Under the pieces are notes generated by a model. That model did not search any database. It had not been told where the DNA came from and worked only from the letters and a program-made list of their open reading frames with translations. The position numbers were made by a program, and so were the translations under genes. Positions 43,490-52,603 of a DNA stretch of 64,000 nt are shown here, one piece after another (position 1 is the first letter of the stretch; every line of letters begins with the position of its first letter). The DNA is from Tengunoibacter tsumagoiensis (GTDB taxonomy: Bacteria; Chloroflexota; Ktedonobacteria; Ktedonobacterales; Ktedonobacteraceae): assembly GCF_003967535.1 (NCBI RefSeq), contig NZ_BIFR01000001.1, positions 4,091,001 through 4,155,000 on the forward strand. Direction: 5' to 3'.

Positions 43490-43768
43490 TCAAATGCTCT
43501 CTTCGTTACCGTTGCGGGGCGCAGTGATTCTCTCTAGCCAGGTGAGATGATGCATGGCTTCGGAGGCGGTCGTCCCACACATGTCGATCGATGGTTGAAG
43601 CAGGCTACAAACTGGTGGGCGCTCAGGGTGCCCAAAGATCTTGCAACGATTATCACTGCTCAGTTGCACACAACGCACCCCCGCAGGTTTGCCATTGGGC
43701 ATTCCTGGAATCGGAGAGGTAATAGAGGGAGCAATGCAACATGCCCCACAACCGGCGCGGCATTCCAT
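43490..43768 (-). CDS. YkgJ-family CxxCxxCC-type zinc/FeS-binding protein
   Basis: A small protein of about 92 residues that starts [11 protein letters not shown]. The C3-C7-C10-C11 cluster, later GVRCVQL, NRCKIFG and PPVC, plus the DMCG end, are the full cysteine set of the YkgJ/UPF0153 family. These are thought to bind a metal or iron-sulfur cluster, but the function is unknown. The frame extends upstream to 43900; homology and an AAAGG before the ATG at 43768 favour the short form. It lies just before nusA, with no obvious link. Confidence 0.82.
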   Translation of the reverse strand: MECRAGCGACCIAPSITSPIPGMPNGKPAGVRCVQLSSDNRCKIFGHPERPPVCSLLQPSIDMCGTTASEAMHHLTWLERITAPRNGNEESI

Positions 43769-43988
43769 GATACGCTGACCTTTCTTCCTGCCTCTCTTCT
43801 TAAAAAGCATCGGGCAATCTGTCTCGATAGTGTACTGCGATGACCTGAAAAGATCAATCCCTGGCTTCAATCCGTACAAACCTTCCATTCCTGTGCTCAA
43901 TGATGGAATACCATTGTATACTTATACGCGTATATATATGCAAAACACTATCCTTTTAGAAGCAGTGAATGGATCTCTACTTCAGTTG

Positions 43989-43997
43989 TGCTATACT
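43989..43997 (+). promoter_or_regulatory. Extended -10 promoter of the acyl-CoA dehydrogenase gene
   Basis: TGC followed by TATACT (43992-43997) fits an extended -10; no good -35 is visible. A TATACGCGTATA palindrome lies 55 bases upstream at 43923-43934. Confidence 0.45.
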
Positions 43998-44047
43998 TTT
44001 CAATAGAGCTGTGTCTGAAGTACAAAGCACAACAAAGGAGTACTGCA

Positions 44048-45196
44048 ATGGCTGTGTCGCATATCATAGAGGATGAAAAGGCACTTATTGAGGCAATTCG
44101 CGAGATCGCACAGGAAAAGGTGGCTCCTAGAGCCGCTGCTATTGATGCCTCCGGCGAGTTTCCCTGGGATATGAAGGAGCTTTTAGCACAGCAAGATATT
44201 CTGGCGATGCCCTTTCCTGCTGAATATGGTGGCGTGGGCGCAAGTGAGTTGGCGACGGTGATGGCTATCGAAGAACTTTCACGCTCCTGTGCCACAACAG
44301 GCTTAATTCTCGCTGTCCAACAACTCGGAAGCACCCCTATTCTGCTGGCAGGCAATGAGGTGCAGAAACAGACCTATTTTCCACGCTTAGCGAGCGGCGA
44401 ATGGCTAGCAGCCTTTGGCCTCACTGAGTCAGGATCGGGATCGGATGCTGGCGCAATGCAGACCTTTGCAGTACGGCGCGGCGACAAATATATTCTCAAT
44501 GGCTCAAAACGCTTTATTACTAATGGTGGGCTGGCTCAGGTCAATAGTATCTTTGCGCTCACCGATCCAGCTAAGGGCACGAGTGGAATTAGCGCCTTTA
44601 TCGTCGAAAAGGATTTTCCTGGCTTCTCGGTCGGTCGCATTGAGGAGAAAATGGGGATTAAAGGTTCACAGACGGCTGAACTTATCTTTACCGATTGTGA
44701 AGTGCCCGTTGAGAATCTTCTGGGACAGGAGGGCGAGGGGTTTAAAATTGCGATGATGACGCTTGATCGAACCCGCCCGGGCATTGGCGCACAGGCAGTA
44801 GGTCTGGCTCAGGGCGCGCTAGATCTGGCTGTCTCCTATGCAAAGCAGCGCGTACAATTTAATAAGCCCATTGCCGACAATCAGGGCATTCAGTTTATGC
44901 TGGCCGATATGGCGACGAAAGTTGAAGCTGCACGCTTACTGGTCTATAACGTGGCTGAGATGATCGATCGCCATGAGAAACAGATTAGCAAATATGCAGC
45001 TATGGCCAAGCTCTTTGCTTCCGATGCCGCTATGGATGTCACAAACGACGCAATTCAGGTGCTGGGTGGTTATGGCTACATGAAGGACTACCCCGCTGAA
45101 AGAATGATGCGCGATGCGAAGATCACTCAGATCTATGAGGGGACTAACCAGATTCAACGCCTGGTGATTGCTCGTGCATTGCTGACAGAGCTCTGA
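44048..45196 (+). CDS. Acyl-CoA dehydrogenase
   Basis: A 382-residue flavoenzyme that makes enoyl-CoA and passes electrons to ETF. FAD-site marks are FGLTESGSGSDAGAMQT near residue 125 and SKRFITNG near 156. The catalytic base is the Glu of QIYEGTNQIQR near 362, in the position used by short/medium-chain and butyryl types. RVQFNKPIADNQGIQFMLADM is normal, split here. AAAGGAG (44034-44040) is seven bases before the ATG at 44048; an upstream frame start at 43988 overlaps the promoter. It stands alone, but functionally it pairs with etfBA and the EMO-like protein at 2106-6179. Confidence 0.94.
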   Translation: MAVSHIIEDEKALIEAIREIAQEKVAPRAAAIDASGEFPWDMKELLAQQDILAMPFPAEYGGVGASELATVMAIEELSRSCATTGLILAVQQLGSTPILLAGNEVQKQTYFPRLASGEWLAAFGLTESGSGSDAGAMQTFAVRRGDKYILNGSKRFITNGGLAQVNSIFALTDPAKGTSGISAFIVEKDFPGFSVGRIEEKMGIKGSQTAELIFTDCEVPVENLLGQEGEGFKIAMMTLDRTRPGIGAQAVGLAQGALDLAVSYAKQRVQFNKPIADNQGIQFMLADMATKVEAARLLVYNVAEMIDRHEKQISKYAAMAKLFASDAAMDVTNDAIQVLGGYGYMKDYPAERMMRDAKITQIYEGTNQIQRLVIARALLTEL

Positions 45197-45300
45197 AGGC
45201 TCGCTTTTCGATGGCCTATCTTGCGCTCTCTCAGGACGTTTTGCGCTCCTCTCAAGTACTTTGAGATCAGAGGATACTATACGCTATACGCTAAAAATCG

Positions 45301-45336
45301 CTCTACTGGTAGAGTATGAGCTAAACATGTTATACT
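45301..45336 (+). promoter_or_regulatory. Extended -10 promoter with adjacent inverted repeat
   Basis: TGT-TATACT ends at 45336. CTCTAC-TG-GTAGAG (45301-45314) is a short perfect inverted repeat at the -35 position. This would drive the GNAT/nucleotidyltransferase pair, and a regulator could block RNA polymerase here. Confidence 0.42.
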
Positions 45337-45408
45337 CTCTTACGGGATCTGAAAAATGTCTGATGCGATAGAATGTATTGAAACCTATATGAGGAGCTCG
45401 ATTAAAGA

Positions 45409-46362
45409 ATGGATCAGGTACGTGCGTTTTGTGAGGAAGATCGAGCCGGGTTGGTTGCGCTAGATAATCGAGAACGCCCTCCATATCGGCAATATACGGT
45501 TGAAGATCATCGCCAGATTGATGCACAGCGCAGTCCACATGAGGTTTATCGACGCCTCGTTGTAGGAGAACCCATCGTTGCTTACCTTGAGGTGGTTGAT
45601 ATGGGGACAACTCCCCCAGGCTTTCGCAGCGTCAAAGGGACCTGCGAAATTGAACTCTCTGTAGCAAAGGAGCAACGGAGACAGGGAATTGGCAGCGCCC
45701 TCTACGAGCAAGCGCTACACTTTGCTCGCGAGCGCAATGCTAACACCCTTCGAGCCTGGTTTTATCAGTATGGCTCCGAAACAGATGGCATCGATTTTCT
45801 TGTCCACCGTGGCTTTGTAGAAGAGGCACAGCGTCAGACCTGGCAGATTGACCTTACCCGGTATGATTTTGCTGAGTTAGAGGAATATGCCGCTTCTATG
45901 GAATGGCAAGGGATTCGCATACTTGCCTATGGCATTGATCTTCTCGATACACCTGAAGGACGACAGAATCTCTTTCAGCTCGACAAAGAGCTCGAACATA
46001 TTCCGCCAGAAGCCGACTATACTTCCTGGGTTCAGTCCACCATTGAACAGACTGATTGGGAGAAGGACGTTTATCTGATCGCTGAACTCAATGGCAAATG
46101 GATTGCCTGTTCCAGTGCAAAAACCTTTAATCGAGAGGAACGGATTGCACGTATTCCTTATACAGGGACGCTACCAGCCTATCAAGGTCGTGGTATTGCC
46201 ACGACGCTCAAGCTTCGTGTGATGCAACGGTTACAGCAACAGGGCTACCGAATGCTCCTAACCTCCAATCGCAAAAATAACGAACCCATTCTCGCCATCA
46301 ATCAACATTTAGGCTTTCAGCCCGGGCCAATCGAACTAACATACAAAAAAATGCTTCGTTAA
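45409..46362 (+). CDS. Tandem GNAT-domain acetyltransferase
   Basis: A 317-residue protein with two GNAT folds. The first (about 1-150) has the acetyl-CoA loop RRQGIGSALYEQALHFA near residue 90 and LVHRGFVEE near 129. The second (about 160-317) has YQGRGIATTLKLRVM near 265 and NEPILAINQHLGFQP near 292. Both loops keep the Q/R-x-x-G-x-G/A pattern, so both may bind acetyl-CoA. Tandem GNATs of this type include antibiotic and mycothiol acetyltransferases, but the substrate is not apparent. It precedes the nucleotidyltransferase by 45 bases in the same direction. Confidence 0.85.
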   Translation: MDQVRAFCEEDRAGLVALDNRERPPYRQYTVEDHRQIDAQRSPHEVYRRLVVGEPIVAYLEVVDMGTTPPGFRSVKGTCEIELSVAKEQRRQGIGSALYEQALHFARERNANTLRAWFYQYGSETDGIDFLVHRGFVEEAQRQTWQIDLTRYDFAELEEYAASMEWQGIRILAYGIDLLDTPEGRQNLFQLDKELEHIPPEADYTSWVQSTIEQTDWEKDVYLIAELNGKWIACSSAKTFNREERIARIPYTGTLPAYQGRGIATTLKLRVMQRLQQQGYRMLLTSNRKNNEPILAINQHLGFQPGPIELTYKKMLR

Positions 46363-46407
46363 GTAAAATCCGCTTTCTTCGTTATAGAGCAAAGGAGTTG
46401 CGCTATT

Positions 46408-47394
46408 TTGTTAACTTTTTCAACTCAGCAACCGGCACTGGATCAGGTGCTCGAGCTGCTCATTCAATCCTTTGAAGAGGCCTTTCCTGATCGTATTCGT
46501 AGCTATTATGTTGAAGGTAGTCTGGCCAATCGAAGTACGGTTAGCACAAGCGATATCGATCTCCTACTTATCTTCAAAGGGCGTTTTGTCGATGAAGCTG
46601 AAAGTCAGCGGGTCGAGGCACTTGCTGAAAGGCTGGCACAGACCTCTCCTATCGAGCTTGACCTGGACTGGAAGGATGAGCTACGTCTACAAGAGGGCGT
46701 CTGGCCCGCCCTGAAGTTTGGTAGCGAGCTCGTGTATGGTGAAGAGATTAGAGATCAGTTGCCTTTAATCTCTTTAGAGCAATGGACACGCGATCGCATG
46801 CACTCTTCTTTTTGGCGCACAGGACACCTGTTTCATAGGACGCTCCCTCTCGATTATCCGCTTCAGTATCCCCAGCCCGATGAGGAGTTCTATGGCTATG
46901 ATCAACGAACGGTACAACTAAAAGATGGTCGAGAGGTAAAGAGCACTCGTGATCTTATTCGTCTGGTAGGCTGGTCTGCAACGGCCTTGATTGCTTATCA
47001 AGCTGGACAATATGTGGCTCGAAAGAGTGACTGTCATCAAATGTATCGAAAATATGTTGCAGATGACCAGTTGGCGGATCTTTTGCAAGAGATTTATGAG
47101 CTCTGTCGAGGACGGTGGAACTATCTCTTACCAGAAGACCCGGCAGAGCGTCGGAAGCTTCGGTCTATTTGTGAGCAAACATTGAGGTTCGAAAATCATT
47201 TCCTCTTACTCTATAAAGAGTATCTTCTCCAGGAGCTGGCCCAACAGAACGTTTCTGCACAGCAACAGGCGCTCTTCTTTTTGAGGATGACTCCTTATCG
47301 GGATCAAACCATAGATGCGACGCTCAACGCACTCACTTATTCACCACACGAGGAGATTGCATTGACCGCAAAAGAAATCTTAAGGCCATTGTAA
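46408..47394 (+). CDS. Nucleotidyltransferase-fold protein, TTG start
   Basis: A 328-residue protein. The N-terminal nucleotidyltransferase domain shows VEGSLANRSTVSTSDIDLLL near residue 36, the GS-x-DxD motif, and a third acidic site in IELDLDWKDE near 90. The rest is helical, with a YQAGQYVARKSD segment near 200 and a LLYKEYLLQELAQQ stretch near 275. Aminoglycoside adenylyltransferases share this layout, but nucleic-acid or protein targets are equally possible. AAAGGAG (46391-46397) is ten bases before TTG at 46408, so a TTG start is likely. It follows the GNAT gene closely. Confidence 0.78.
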   Translation: MLTFSTQQPALDQVLELLIQSFEEAFPDRIRSYYVEGSLANRSTVSTSDIDLLLIFKGRFVDEAESQRVEALAERLAQTSPIELDLDWKDELRLQEGVWPALKFGSELVYGEEIRDQLPLISLEQWTRDRMHSSFWRTGHLFHRTLPLDYPLQYPQPDEEFYGYDQRTVQLKDGREVKSTRDLIRLVGWSATALIAYQAGQYVARKSDCHQMYRKYVADDQLADLLQEIYELCRGRWNYLLPEDPAERRKLRSICEQTLRFENHFLLLYKEYLLQELAQQNVSAQQQALFFLRMTPYRDQTIDATLNALTYSPHEEIALTAKEILRPL

Positions 47395-47437
47395 ACGGGC
47401 CCCTGCTCTGACGCACTTTCTTAGCAGAGGGGCAGCA

Positions 47438-47636
47438 CTACCACATCACCAGCTCACGATCAACCTCACCCAGCACAAAATCGAGGCTCCCAATAATGGC
47501 AATGACGTCACTTATCTTGTGTCACCGCAATAGTTCTGGGAGGATCTGAAGATGGACAAAAGATGGCCCACGGAGTTTGGCACGCCAGGGAATAGGGCCA
47601 TCATCATGATTGAGTACAGGATGACGGCCACGACGA
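47438..47636 (-). pseudogene. nuoD: Decayed 3' end of NADH-quinone oxidoreductase subunit D gene
   Basis: On the minus strand a frame ending with the TAG at 47440-47438 reads DDGPIPWRAKLRGPSFVH, LQILPELLR, then stop, then HKISDVIAIIGSLDFVL and GEVDRELVMW. This is the C-terminus of complex I subunit D (GPSFVNL..., ...IADVVAIIGSLDIVLGEVDR in intact proteins). The internal TGA (plus 47524-47522) sits where a Gly codon is expected. It begins directly behind the stop of the next gene, so all of the protein before this part is missing. No other nuo gene is nearby. Confidence 0.85.
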
Positions 47637-49376
47637 CTATTTCACGTACGCTTTCACGACCTTGCAGGGCTTCTCGCCCAGGTTTCGCAAGGTGTATTCT
47701 GCAACGCTGGCTGGCACAATAATGCTCTCTGCAAAACGAAGCTCAATAGTCTCATTGTTGGCCGTGACAATCTCACACCGTTCGCCTTCTACCAGATTAA
47801 GGGCCACAAATTTTCCGGCAGTCTGGTCGTGAATGGCGTTGCTAAACTCCAACCGATGAATACCAAAGAAAAGCTCGTCGATATTCCCAATACTATATTC
47901 GGTCCAGTCCTCGCCTGAACGCAGAGCCAGCGGCTGTGGACAGAGGTTCTCTCGCACCCAGGAGGTTCTGCGCGTCTCGTCAATATTGGCAAAGGCATGC
48001 TCAAGATGTGTATGGCGCAGATTCCCGGCCAGATCGCTCCGCAGATAGTCGTAGATCTTAAAAGTATAGATATAAGGAGTTGCGCTGATCTCCAGCACGA
48101 GATTGTTCGCCCCGCTACAATGAACGGTGCCGCTGGGAATCAAAAAGAGATCATGTGGCTTAGCTGGCTGGCTATTCACATGCGTGTCGATCTCAAACGG
48201 AACTTTCCGTTCGCGTGCATTATAAGCGTCGGCTTTGAACCTCTCAATATCTGTCTCTTCGTGGAGACCCAGATAGACACGTGCATCCTCATCACAGGTC
48301 ACAATATAATAGGTCTCATCCTGCGTAAAAGGCTCACCAAATTCATTGCGAATATAATCCACACGCGGATGCACCTGACAGGAGAGGTTGGTACCGCCCA
48401 TCGTGTCTAGATAATCAAAACGAATAGGGAAATAGCTTCCATAACGTGCGGCTACCGGCTTCCCTAGAACTGCATCCGTCTCTTGCCAGAGTAGATAATC
48501 AAATGAACACTCTACTGCTTCCGTACCATCCCCTAGCAACAGACCATTCTCAGGTGCGATCAATTCAAAGGACCAGGCATAATTAGGTTTCTCAGGTGGC
48601 AGGCCGAAGTTTTCTTTCATCCACTGCCCACCCCAGACCCCAGGCGCAAACCAGGGCTTGACACGAAACGGCTGCTGGGATAGCTCATGCAAGACGGCCC
48701 GGAATGCAGTCCCCAGGATACTCCGTGGCTCTGCACTATCTGTCCCATCCACAAAAATGGTGATCTTGCTGAGCGCCTGCCGCTTGATTCGATTGAGCAT
48801 CTGCCAATCAATAAAGTAGAGATGCTTATACGTCTCACCGTATGGATACTTTTTGTGCAGACCGACATTACACACTCGACCATCGCCAGCCAGCTCCTGT
48901 CCACGATCCTTTGGCACATCCACATAGATCTGGAAACCATTAGAAACCAGTAGAGAGGCTCCAAAACCAGATAGAACTGTAATGTCATCTGTCTCCGCCA
49001 GGCGCTCTTTCAGCAGCGTAACTTGCTCGGGATCCCAGAGATCAGCCAGTGTCCCGTGAAAGATCTGCCCAAAGACTGGATCAGCCGTGAGATAGCTCTC
49101 AAGCTTCTGCTGAATTGCTTCTTCCGACAAGAAACACCCTTCCGTTGAAAGCCAGCGAGCCTTCAACCCCAGTCCCTCACAGGCAGCCTGCAAACCCGCA
49201 ATAAACAGCTCCCATTGGATTCCAACAAAGCCATCAATAACGATAAACTTCTGACCAGTTATCTGTACTTGCTCCTGAATCAAGGTAGCCAGCGACTGCT
49301 GGCCAATCTGAATCGTCAGCGCTGAAAAATGATGAATAGGATGTGTTCGATACGTATATTCGTTATGAGGAGACAT
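47637..49376 (-). CDS. Class I mannose-6-phosphate isomerase-like protein with N-terminal domain
   Basis: A 579-residue two-part protein. The C-terminal 330 residues match the cupin class I mannose-6-phosphate isomerase: KPWFAPGVWGGQWMKE, NLSCQVHPR (zinc Gln/His) and FLIPSGTVHCSGANN (zinc His). The N-terminal 250 residues are unlike that enzyme and carry a VIDGFVGIQWE loop and EEAIQQKLESY, perhaps a kinase- or P-loop-like fold without a clear Walker A. AAAGGA lies close before the ATG at 49376. It follows a ROK kinase and a GntR gene, so sugar phosphate use is likely. I give no symbol because of the extra domain. Confidence 0.82.
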   Translation of the reverse strand: MSPHNEYTYRTHPIHHFSALTIQIGQQSLATLIQEQVQITGQKFIVIDGFVGIQWELFIAGLQAACEGLGLKARWLSTEGCFLSEEAIQQKLESYLTADPVFGQIFHGTLADLWDPEQVTLLKERLAETDDITVLSGFGASLLVSNGFQIYVDVPKDRGQELAGDGRVCNVGLHKKYPYGETYKHLYFIDWQMLNRIKRQALSKITIFVDGTDSAEPRSILGTAFRAVLHELSQQPFRVKPWFAPGVWGGQWMKENFGLPPEKPNYAWSFELIAPENGLLLGDGTEAVECSFDYLLWQETDAVLGKPVAARYGSYFPIRFDYLDTMGGTNLSCQVHPRVDYIRNEFGEPFTQDETYYIVTCDEDARVYLGLHEETDIERFKADAYNARERKVPFEIDTHVNSQPAKPHDLFLIPSGTVHCSGANNLVLEISATPYIYTFKIYDYLRSDLAGNLRHTHLEHAFANIDETRRTSWVRENLCPQPLALRSGEDWTEYSIGNIDELFFGIHRLEFSNAIHDQTAGKFVALNLVEGERCEIVTANNETIELRFAESIIVPASVAEYTLRNLGEKPCKVVKAYVK

Positions 49377-49434
49377 AAAATCCTTTAGCCCTTCTGGACA
49401 GTATAAATATGAGTGACAATGCAATCTCATACGA

Positions 49435-50373
49435 TCAAAATAAAAGCTCTGGCCGTTGAGTCAGTTCGGCAACTCCAATCAGAGCCGCAGCATCTCCAAG
49501 CTGAGCCGCAAGCACACGTACACGCCCACGAGGCACAGTCCAGGCATGCTCATCTACGTATGCCTGGACCGCAGGCAAGAATTGTGTCGCTGAATGCATT
49601 ATTCCGCCTCCAACGATAACAATATCAGGATCATACGTGTGAATTAATGAGACAATGCCAGCCCCTAATGTACGCGCAAACCAGTCTACAAGCGCCTGAG
49701 CGGCACTATCCCCCTGTCGAGCATGCGCAAATATAGCGTATGGCGTCGGCGGTAACTGTGGCTCAATCCCACCAATCCCGCGTTCAATCGCTTGTTGACT
49801 CAGGCCAGCAGTACCAATAAGTGCTTCGAGACAACCAATATTCCCACAATTACAGACTGGACCATCTTTCGCGATCGTGATATGTCCCGCGACACTTCCA
49901 AACACACTGCGCATCCCACGCATAAGCCGATTGCTCAACACAACGCCGCAGCCTACTCCTGTCCCTAGCGTCAGACAAAAGAGATTACTGGCCCCTCTCC
50001 CGGCCCCATGAGTGAGCTCGCCCAGCGTATACATACGAGCATCGTTCTCCACATAGGTTGGAAGGCCTGTCTCTTGAGCGATCATCTGTCCCCAGGGCTG
50101 GCCAATACTCTGTTCATAGGCCCCTTTCACATCCAGAATCACGCCCGAGATAGGATCGATAATGCCACGAATACTGATACCAATAGCAGCCAGGTGATAG
50201 ATCAAACGATATTTCGCAACATACTCCAGCACAGTTGGCAGAGGTCCTTCGTCTGCTCTCCGCGCATCAACATCAATAACCTCCTGAGCAAGAATCTGGC
50301 CATCCTGTACCAGACCAACTTTGATGCGTGTTCCGCCCATATCAAAGGCCAGAACGATTGCGTCCCCCTGCAT
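49435..50373 (-). CDS. ROK-family sugar kinase
   Basis: A 312-residue kinase or ROK regulator-like enzyme. The ATP loop VLAFDMGGTRIKVGLV near residue 7, YVENDARMYTLGE near 110 and TLGTGVGCGVVL near 137 are present. So is the zinc motif GPVCNCGNIGCLEAL near 172, which is the ROK signature. No DNA-binding domain precedes it, so it is probably a kinase for glucose, fructose or N-acetyl-sugars. AAGGAG is seven bases before the ATG at 50373. It lies 37 bases after the GntR gene and 58 before the isomerase gene. Confidence 0.92.
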   Translation of the reverse strand: MQGDAIVLAFDMGGTRIKVGLVQDGQILAQEVIDVDARRADEGPLPTVLEYVAKYRLIYHLAAIGISIRGIIDPISGVILDVKGAYEQSIGQPWGQMIAQETGLPTYVENDARMYTLGELTHGAGRGASNLFCLTLGTGVGCGVVLSNRLMRGMRSVFGSVAGHITIAKDGPVCNCGNIGCLEALIGTAGLSQQAIERGIGGIEPQLPPTPYAIFAHARQGDSAAQALVDWFARTLGAGIVSLIHTYDPDIVIVGGGIMHSATQFLPAVQAYVDEHAWTVPRGRVRVLAAQLGDAAALIGVAELTQRPELLF

Positions 50374-50411
50374 AAGGGCTCCTTCTCCAACTACCAACCC
50401 TGCTCCCAGGG

Positions 50412-51188
50412 CTATTCTTGTGAAGCAATAAACTCAACAGCCACACGAGCGCGATCTCCACGCTGAAGTGTCTGGGAGTACTCAAACGCTTTTCCATTGG
50501 CGAGATAAGCCACACCATCCAACCGGAGCAGTGGGCTCCCCAGTGCCATCTCTAACTGTCGAGCCTCCCACTGCCCAGCCGCCACTGCCTCCAGTGTACG
50601 CTTTCCACGCGCAATCGAAAGCCCATAGCGCTCTTGCAGATAGGTATAGAGCGAGCCCGTCGAAAAATCATGCAGATGCAGATCCGGACAGAGTTGAGCT
50701 GGAAGATAGGTAGTAGAGAGCAGTATCTTCTCTTCTGCAACGGAACGAAGCCGAACCAGAAGAAAGACCTGCTCACGTGGCTGAATGCCAAGATGAGACG
50801 CTACCTCAAACGAGGCCGGGACCATCTCCTGACGCAAGACCTCAGTCGTCAGCAGTAGACCCCGCCGCTGCATATCCTCATAAAAACCAAATGCTCTTTG
50901 CACAAATTGCTGCTGTAGTTTGGGTGAGGCAACAAACGTCCCTTTACCCTGAACCGTTCGCAATTTTCCTTCCTGTGCCAGATCGCCAATAGCGCGACGG
51001 ACAGTAATCCGGCTCACCGCAAACTCGCGACAGAGTTCTGGCTCCGAAGGAATCAATGTCTCAGGAGCCCAGCTTCCATCCGCAATATATCCCTGAATAG
51101 CTTCCTTCACCAGATGATACTTTGGAACGGGAACAGATGAATGCTCAAGGCCATCAGCACCTGTTAACCTGTTTGAATCTGCCATCAT
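50412..51188 (-). CDS. GntR-family regulator, HutC type (UTRA domain)
   Basis: A 258-residue regulator. The winged helix is about residues 20-92 (LIPSEPELCREFAVSRITVRRAI, split here, then GKGTFVASPK). The UTRA effector domain (about 105-255) has LYTYLQERYGLSIARGKRTLEA and YLANGKAFEYSQTLQRGDR. HutC-type members with sugar kinases usually sense a sugar phosphate or amino sugar. The palindrome at 51261-51278 lies over the -10 of its own promoter, so self-control is likely. It is first in the operon with the ROK kinase and isomerase-like gene. Confidence 0.9.
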   Translation of the reverse strand: MMADSNRLTGADGLEHSSVPVPKYHLVKEAIQGYIADGSWAPETLIPSEPELCREFAVSRITVRRAIGDLAQEGKLRTVQGKGTFVASPKLQQQFVQRAFGFYEDMQRRGLLLTTEVLRQEMVPASFEVASHLGIQPREQVFLLVRLRSVAEEKILLSTTYLPAQLCPDLHLHDFSTGSLYTYLQERYGLSIARGKRTLEAVAAGQWEARQLEMALGSPLLRLDGVAYLANGKAFEYSQTLQRGDRARVAVEFIASQE

Positions 51189-51260
51189 ACCTTACCCTCT
51201 CCCTGCTCTATTAGCCTGGCATGCTGAATGAAAGAGAGCTTAACACCCTCATTCCAGAGA

Positions 51261-51278
51261 GACTCATTATAATGAGTC
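51261..51278. promoter_or_regulatory. 18-bp palindromic operator over the -10 of the sugar operon
   Basis: GACTCATTATAATGAGTC is a perfect palindrome that contains TATAAT on both strands. It is 73 bases before the gntR start. A related TTATTATGACC half lies at about 51289. I found no strong -35, so activity may depend on the regulator. The rest of 51189-51564 shows no gene. Confidence 0.6.
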
Positions 51279-51564
51279 AGACATATCGTTATTATGACCC
51301 AGCAAGCTCCATCTGTCAAGACAAAATAGTACTCAGATAGGACCTTTCACTTCCTGCAAAAGATCACCTGCTTCATTCATTTTTACCCGGATCGCATTTC
51401 CGAGTCTTCTTATAGGGGGCAAAAAATAAAGCTATTAACCAAAGCCTTTTTAAATCTGCATAGTGCATCGAACATACGAAATATTCAATAGAAGGCAGAG
51501 ATACAAGACAAAAAGCCCGCTCACTACGTTCTTTTAACAGGAGAGCAATAGAAAGGGGAGATCA

Positions 51565-52533
51565 ATGCAGATTCAACATGATGATATCACCGACGTGCCT
51601 GGCATCCGCGTTGGTCAGATAACCAATCTTGAGGCAGCAACGGGCTGCACCGTCGTCCTCTGCGACACGGCGGCAGTCGGGGGTGTTGATGTGCGCGGCG
51701 GAGCACCTGCAACCCGCGAAACAGATCTGCTGCATCCACTCTGCCTCGTCGACGAAGTGCATGCAGTCCTCTTGACCGGAGGCAGTGCCTTCGGACTGGA
51801 TGCAGCGACCGGAATCGTACGATACCTTGCCGAGCACACCATCGGTTACGACACAGGAGTTGCCCGTGTGCCTATTGTGCCAGCAGCCGCGCTTTTCGAT
51901 CTTGCGCTTGGTTCAGCAACCATTCGTCCAGATGCAGAAGATGGGTATCGTGCCTGTCAGCAAGCTTCTACCGAGGCCATCATCCAGGGAAACGAGGGTG
52001 CAGGCACAGGAGCAACGGTTGGCAAGAGTGCAGGCCCTTCCCTGGCCATGAAAGGAGGATTGGGCTCAGCGAGCGCGCAACTCCCTAATGGCCTCTGGCT
52101 AGGAGCCATTGTAGCCGTCAATGCCCTTGGCGACATCCTTGATCCACAGACACAGCAGGTACTTGCAGGAGCACGCAGCTCCCAATCAGGCACCAGCCAG
52201 ACGCTTTTTGGCAACACCACCATTGCCGTCGTTGCCACCAATGCCTCACTCACAAAGGCCGAAGTCAATAAAGTGGCACAGATGGCGCACAATGGCATCG
52301 CACAGGTCATTCGACCTGCACACACGCCCTTTGATGGTGATACCGTCTTTGCTCTCGCCCTGGGGCCAAAAGCCAGCACGATCCCTGAGCCCGCACGAGC
52401 CGCGCAAAACGTCAGCCTACTTGGTGCTGTCGCCGCACAGACAGTAGCCCGAGCAATCGTCAAGGGGGTTCGAGCAGCTCAAGAGCTCCACGGAATCCCA
52501 GCAAGCAATCATAGATCTGGATATTCTAGCTAA
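51565..52533 (+). CDS. P1 family (S58) peptidase, DmpA-like
   Basis: A 322-residue Ntn-hydrolase-fold enzyme. Family marks are DVPGIRVGQITN near residue 10, VLLTGGSAFGLDAATGI near 69, GNEGAGTGATVGK near 142 and NTTIAVVATNASLTK near 217. The family cuts itself to expose an N-terminal Ser or Thr; here Asn217-Thr218 is the likely site, as in related 6-aminohexanoate oligomer hydrolases. Substrates in this group are N-terminal amino acid amides or small linear amides. AGGGGAGA precedes the ATG. It stands alone, divergent from the sugar operon. Confidence 0.9.
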   Translation: MQIQHDDITDVPGIRVGQITNLEAATGCTVVLCDTAAVGGVDVRGGAPATRETDLLHPLCLVDEVHAVLLTGGSAFGLDAATGIVRYLAEHTIGYDTGVARVPIVPAAALFDLALGSATIRPDAEDGYRACQQASTEAIIQGNEGAGTGATVGKSAGPSLAMKGGLGSASAQLPNGLWLGAIVAVNALGDILDPQTQQVLAGARSSQSGTSQTLFGNTTIAVVATNASLTKAEVNKVAQMAHNGIAQVIRPAHTPFDGDTVFALALGPKASTIPEPARAAQNVSLLGAVAAQTVARAIVKGVRAAQELHGIPASNHRSGYSS

Positions 52534-52603
52534 ATCAAGCTTTATAGAAAGAGTGTTATTTCAGTGTGGTCAAGCGAACTCCCATTCTGTATTGTGCAGC
52601 CTT

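Noticed and set aside
43923..43934. TATACGCGTATA palindrome upstream of the acyl-CoA dehydrogenase
   Set aside because: Too far from the likely promoter and short enough to occur by chance; kept only as a note.
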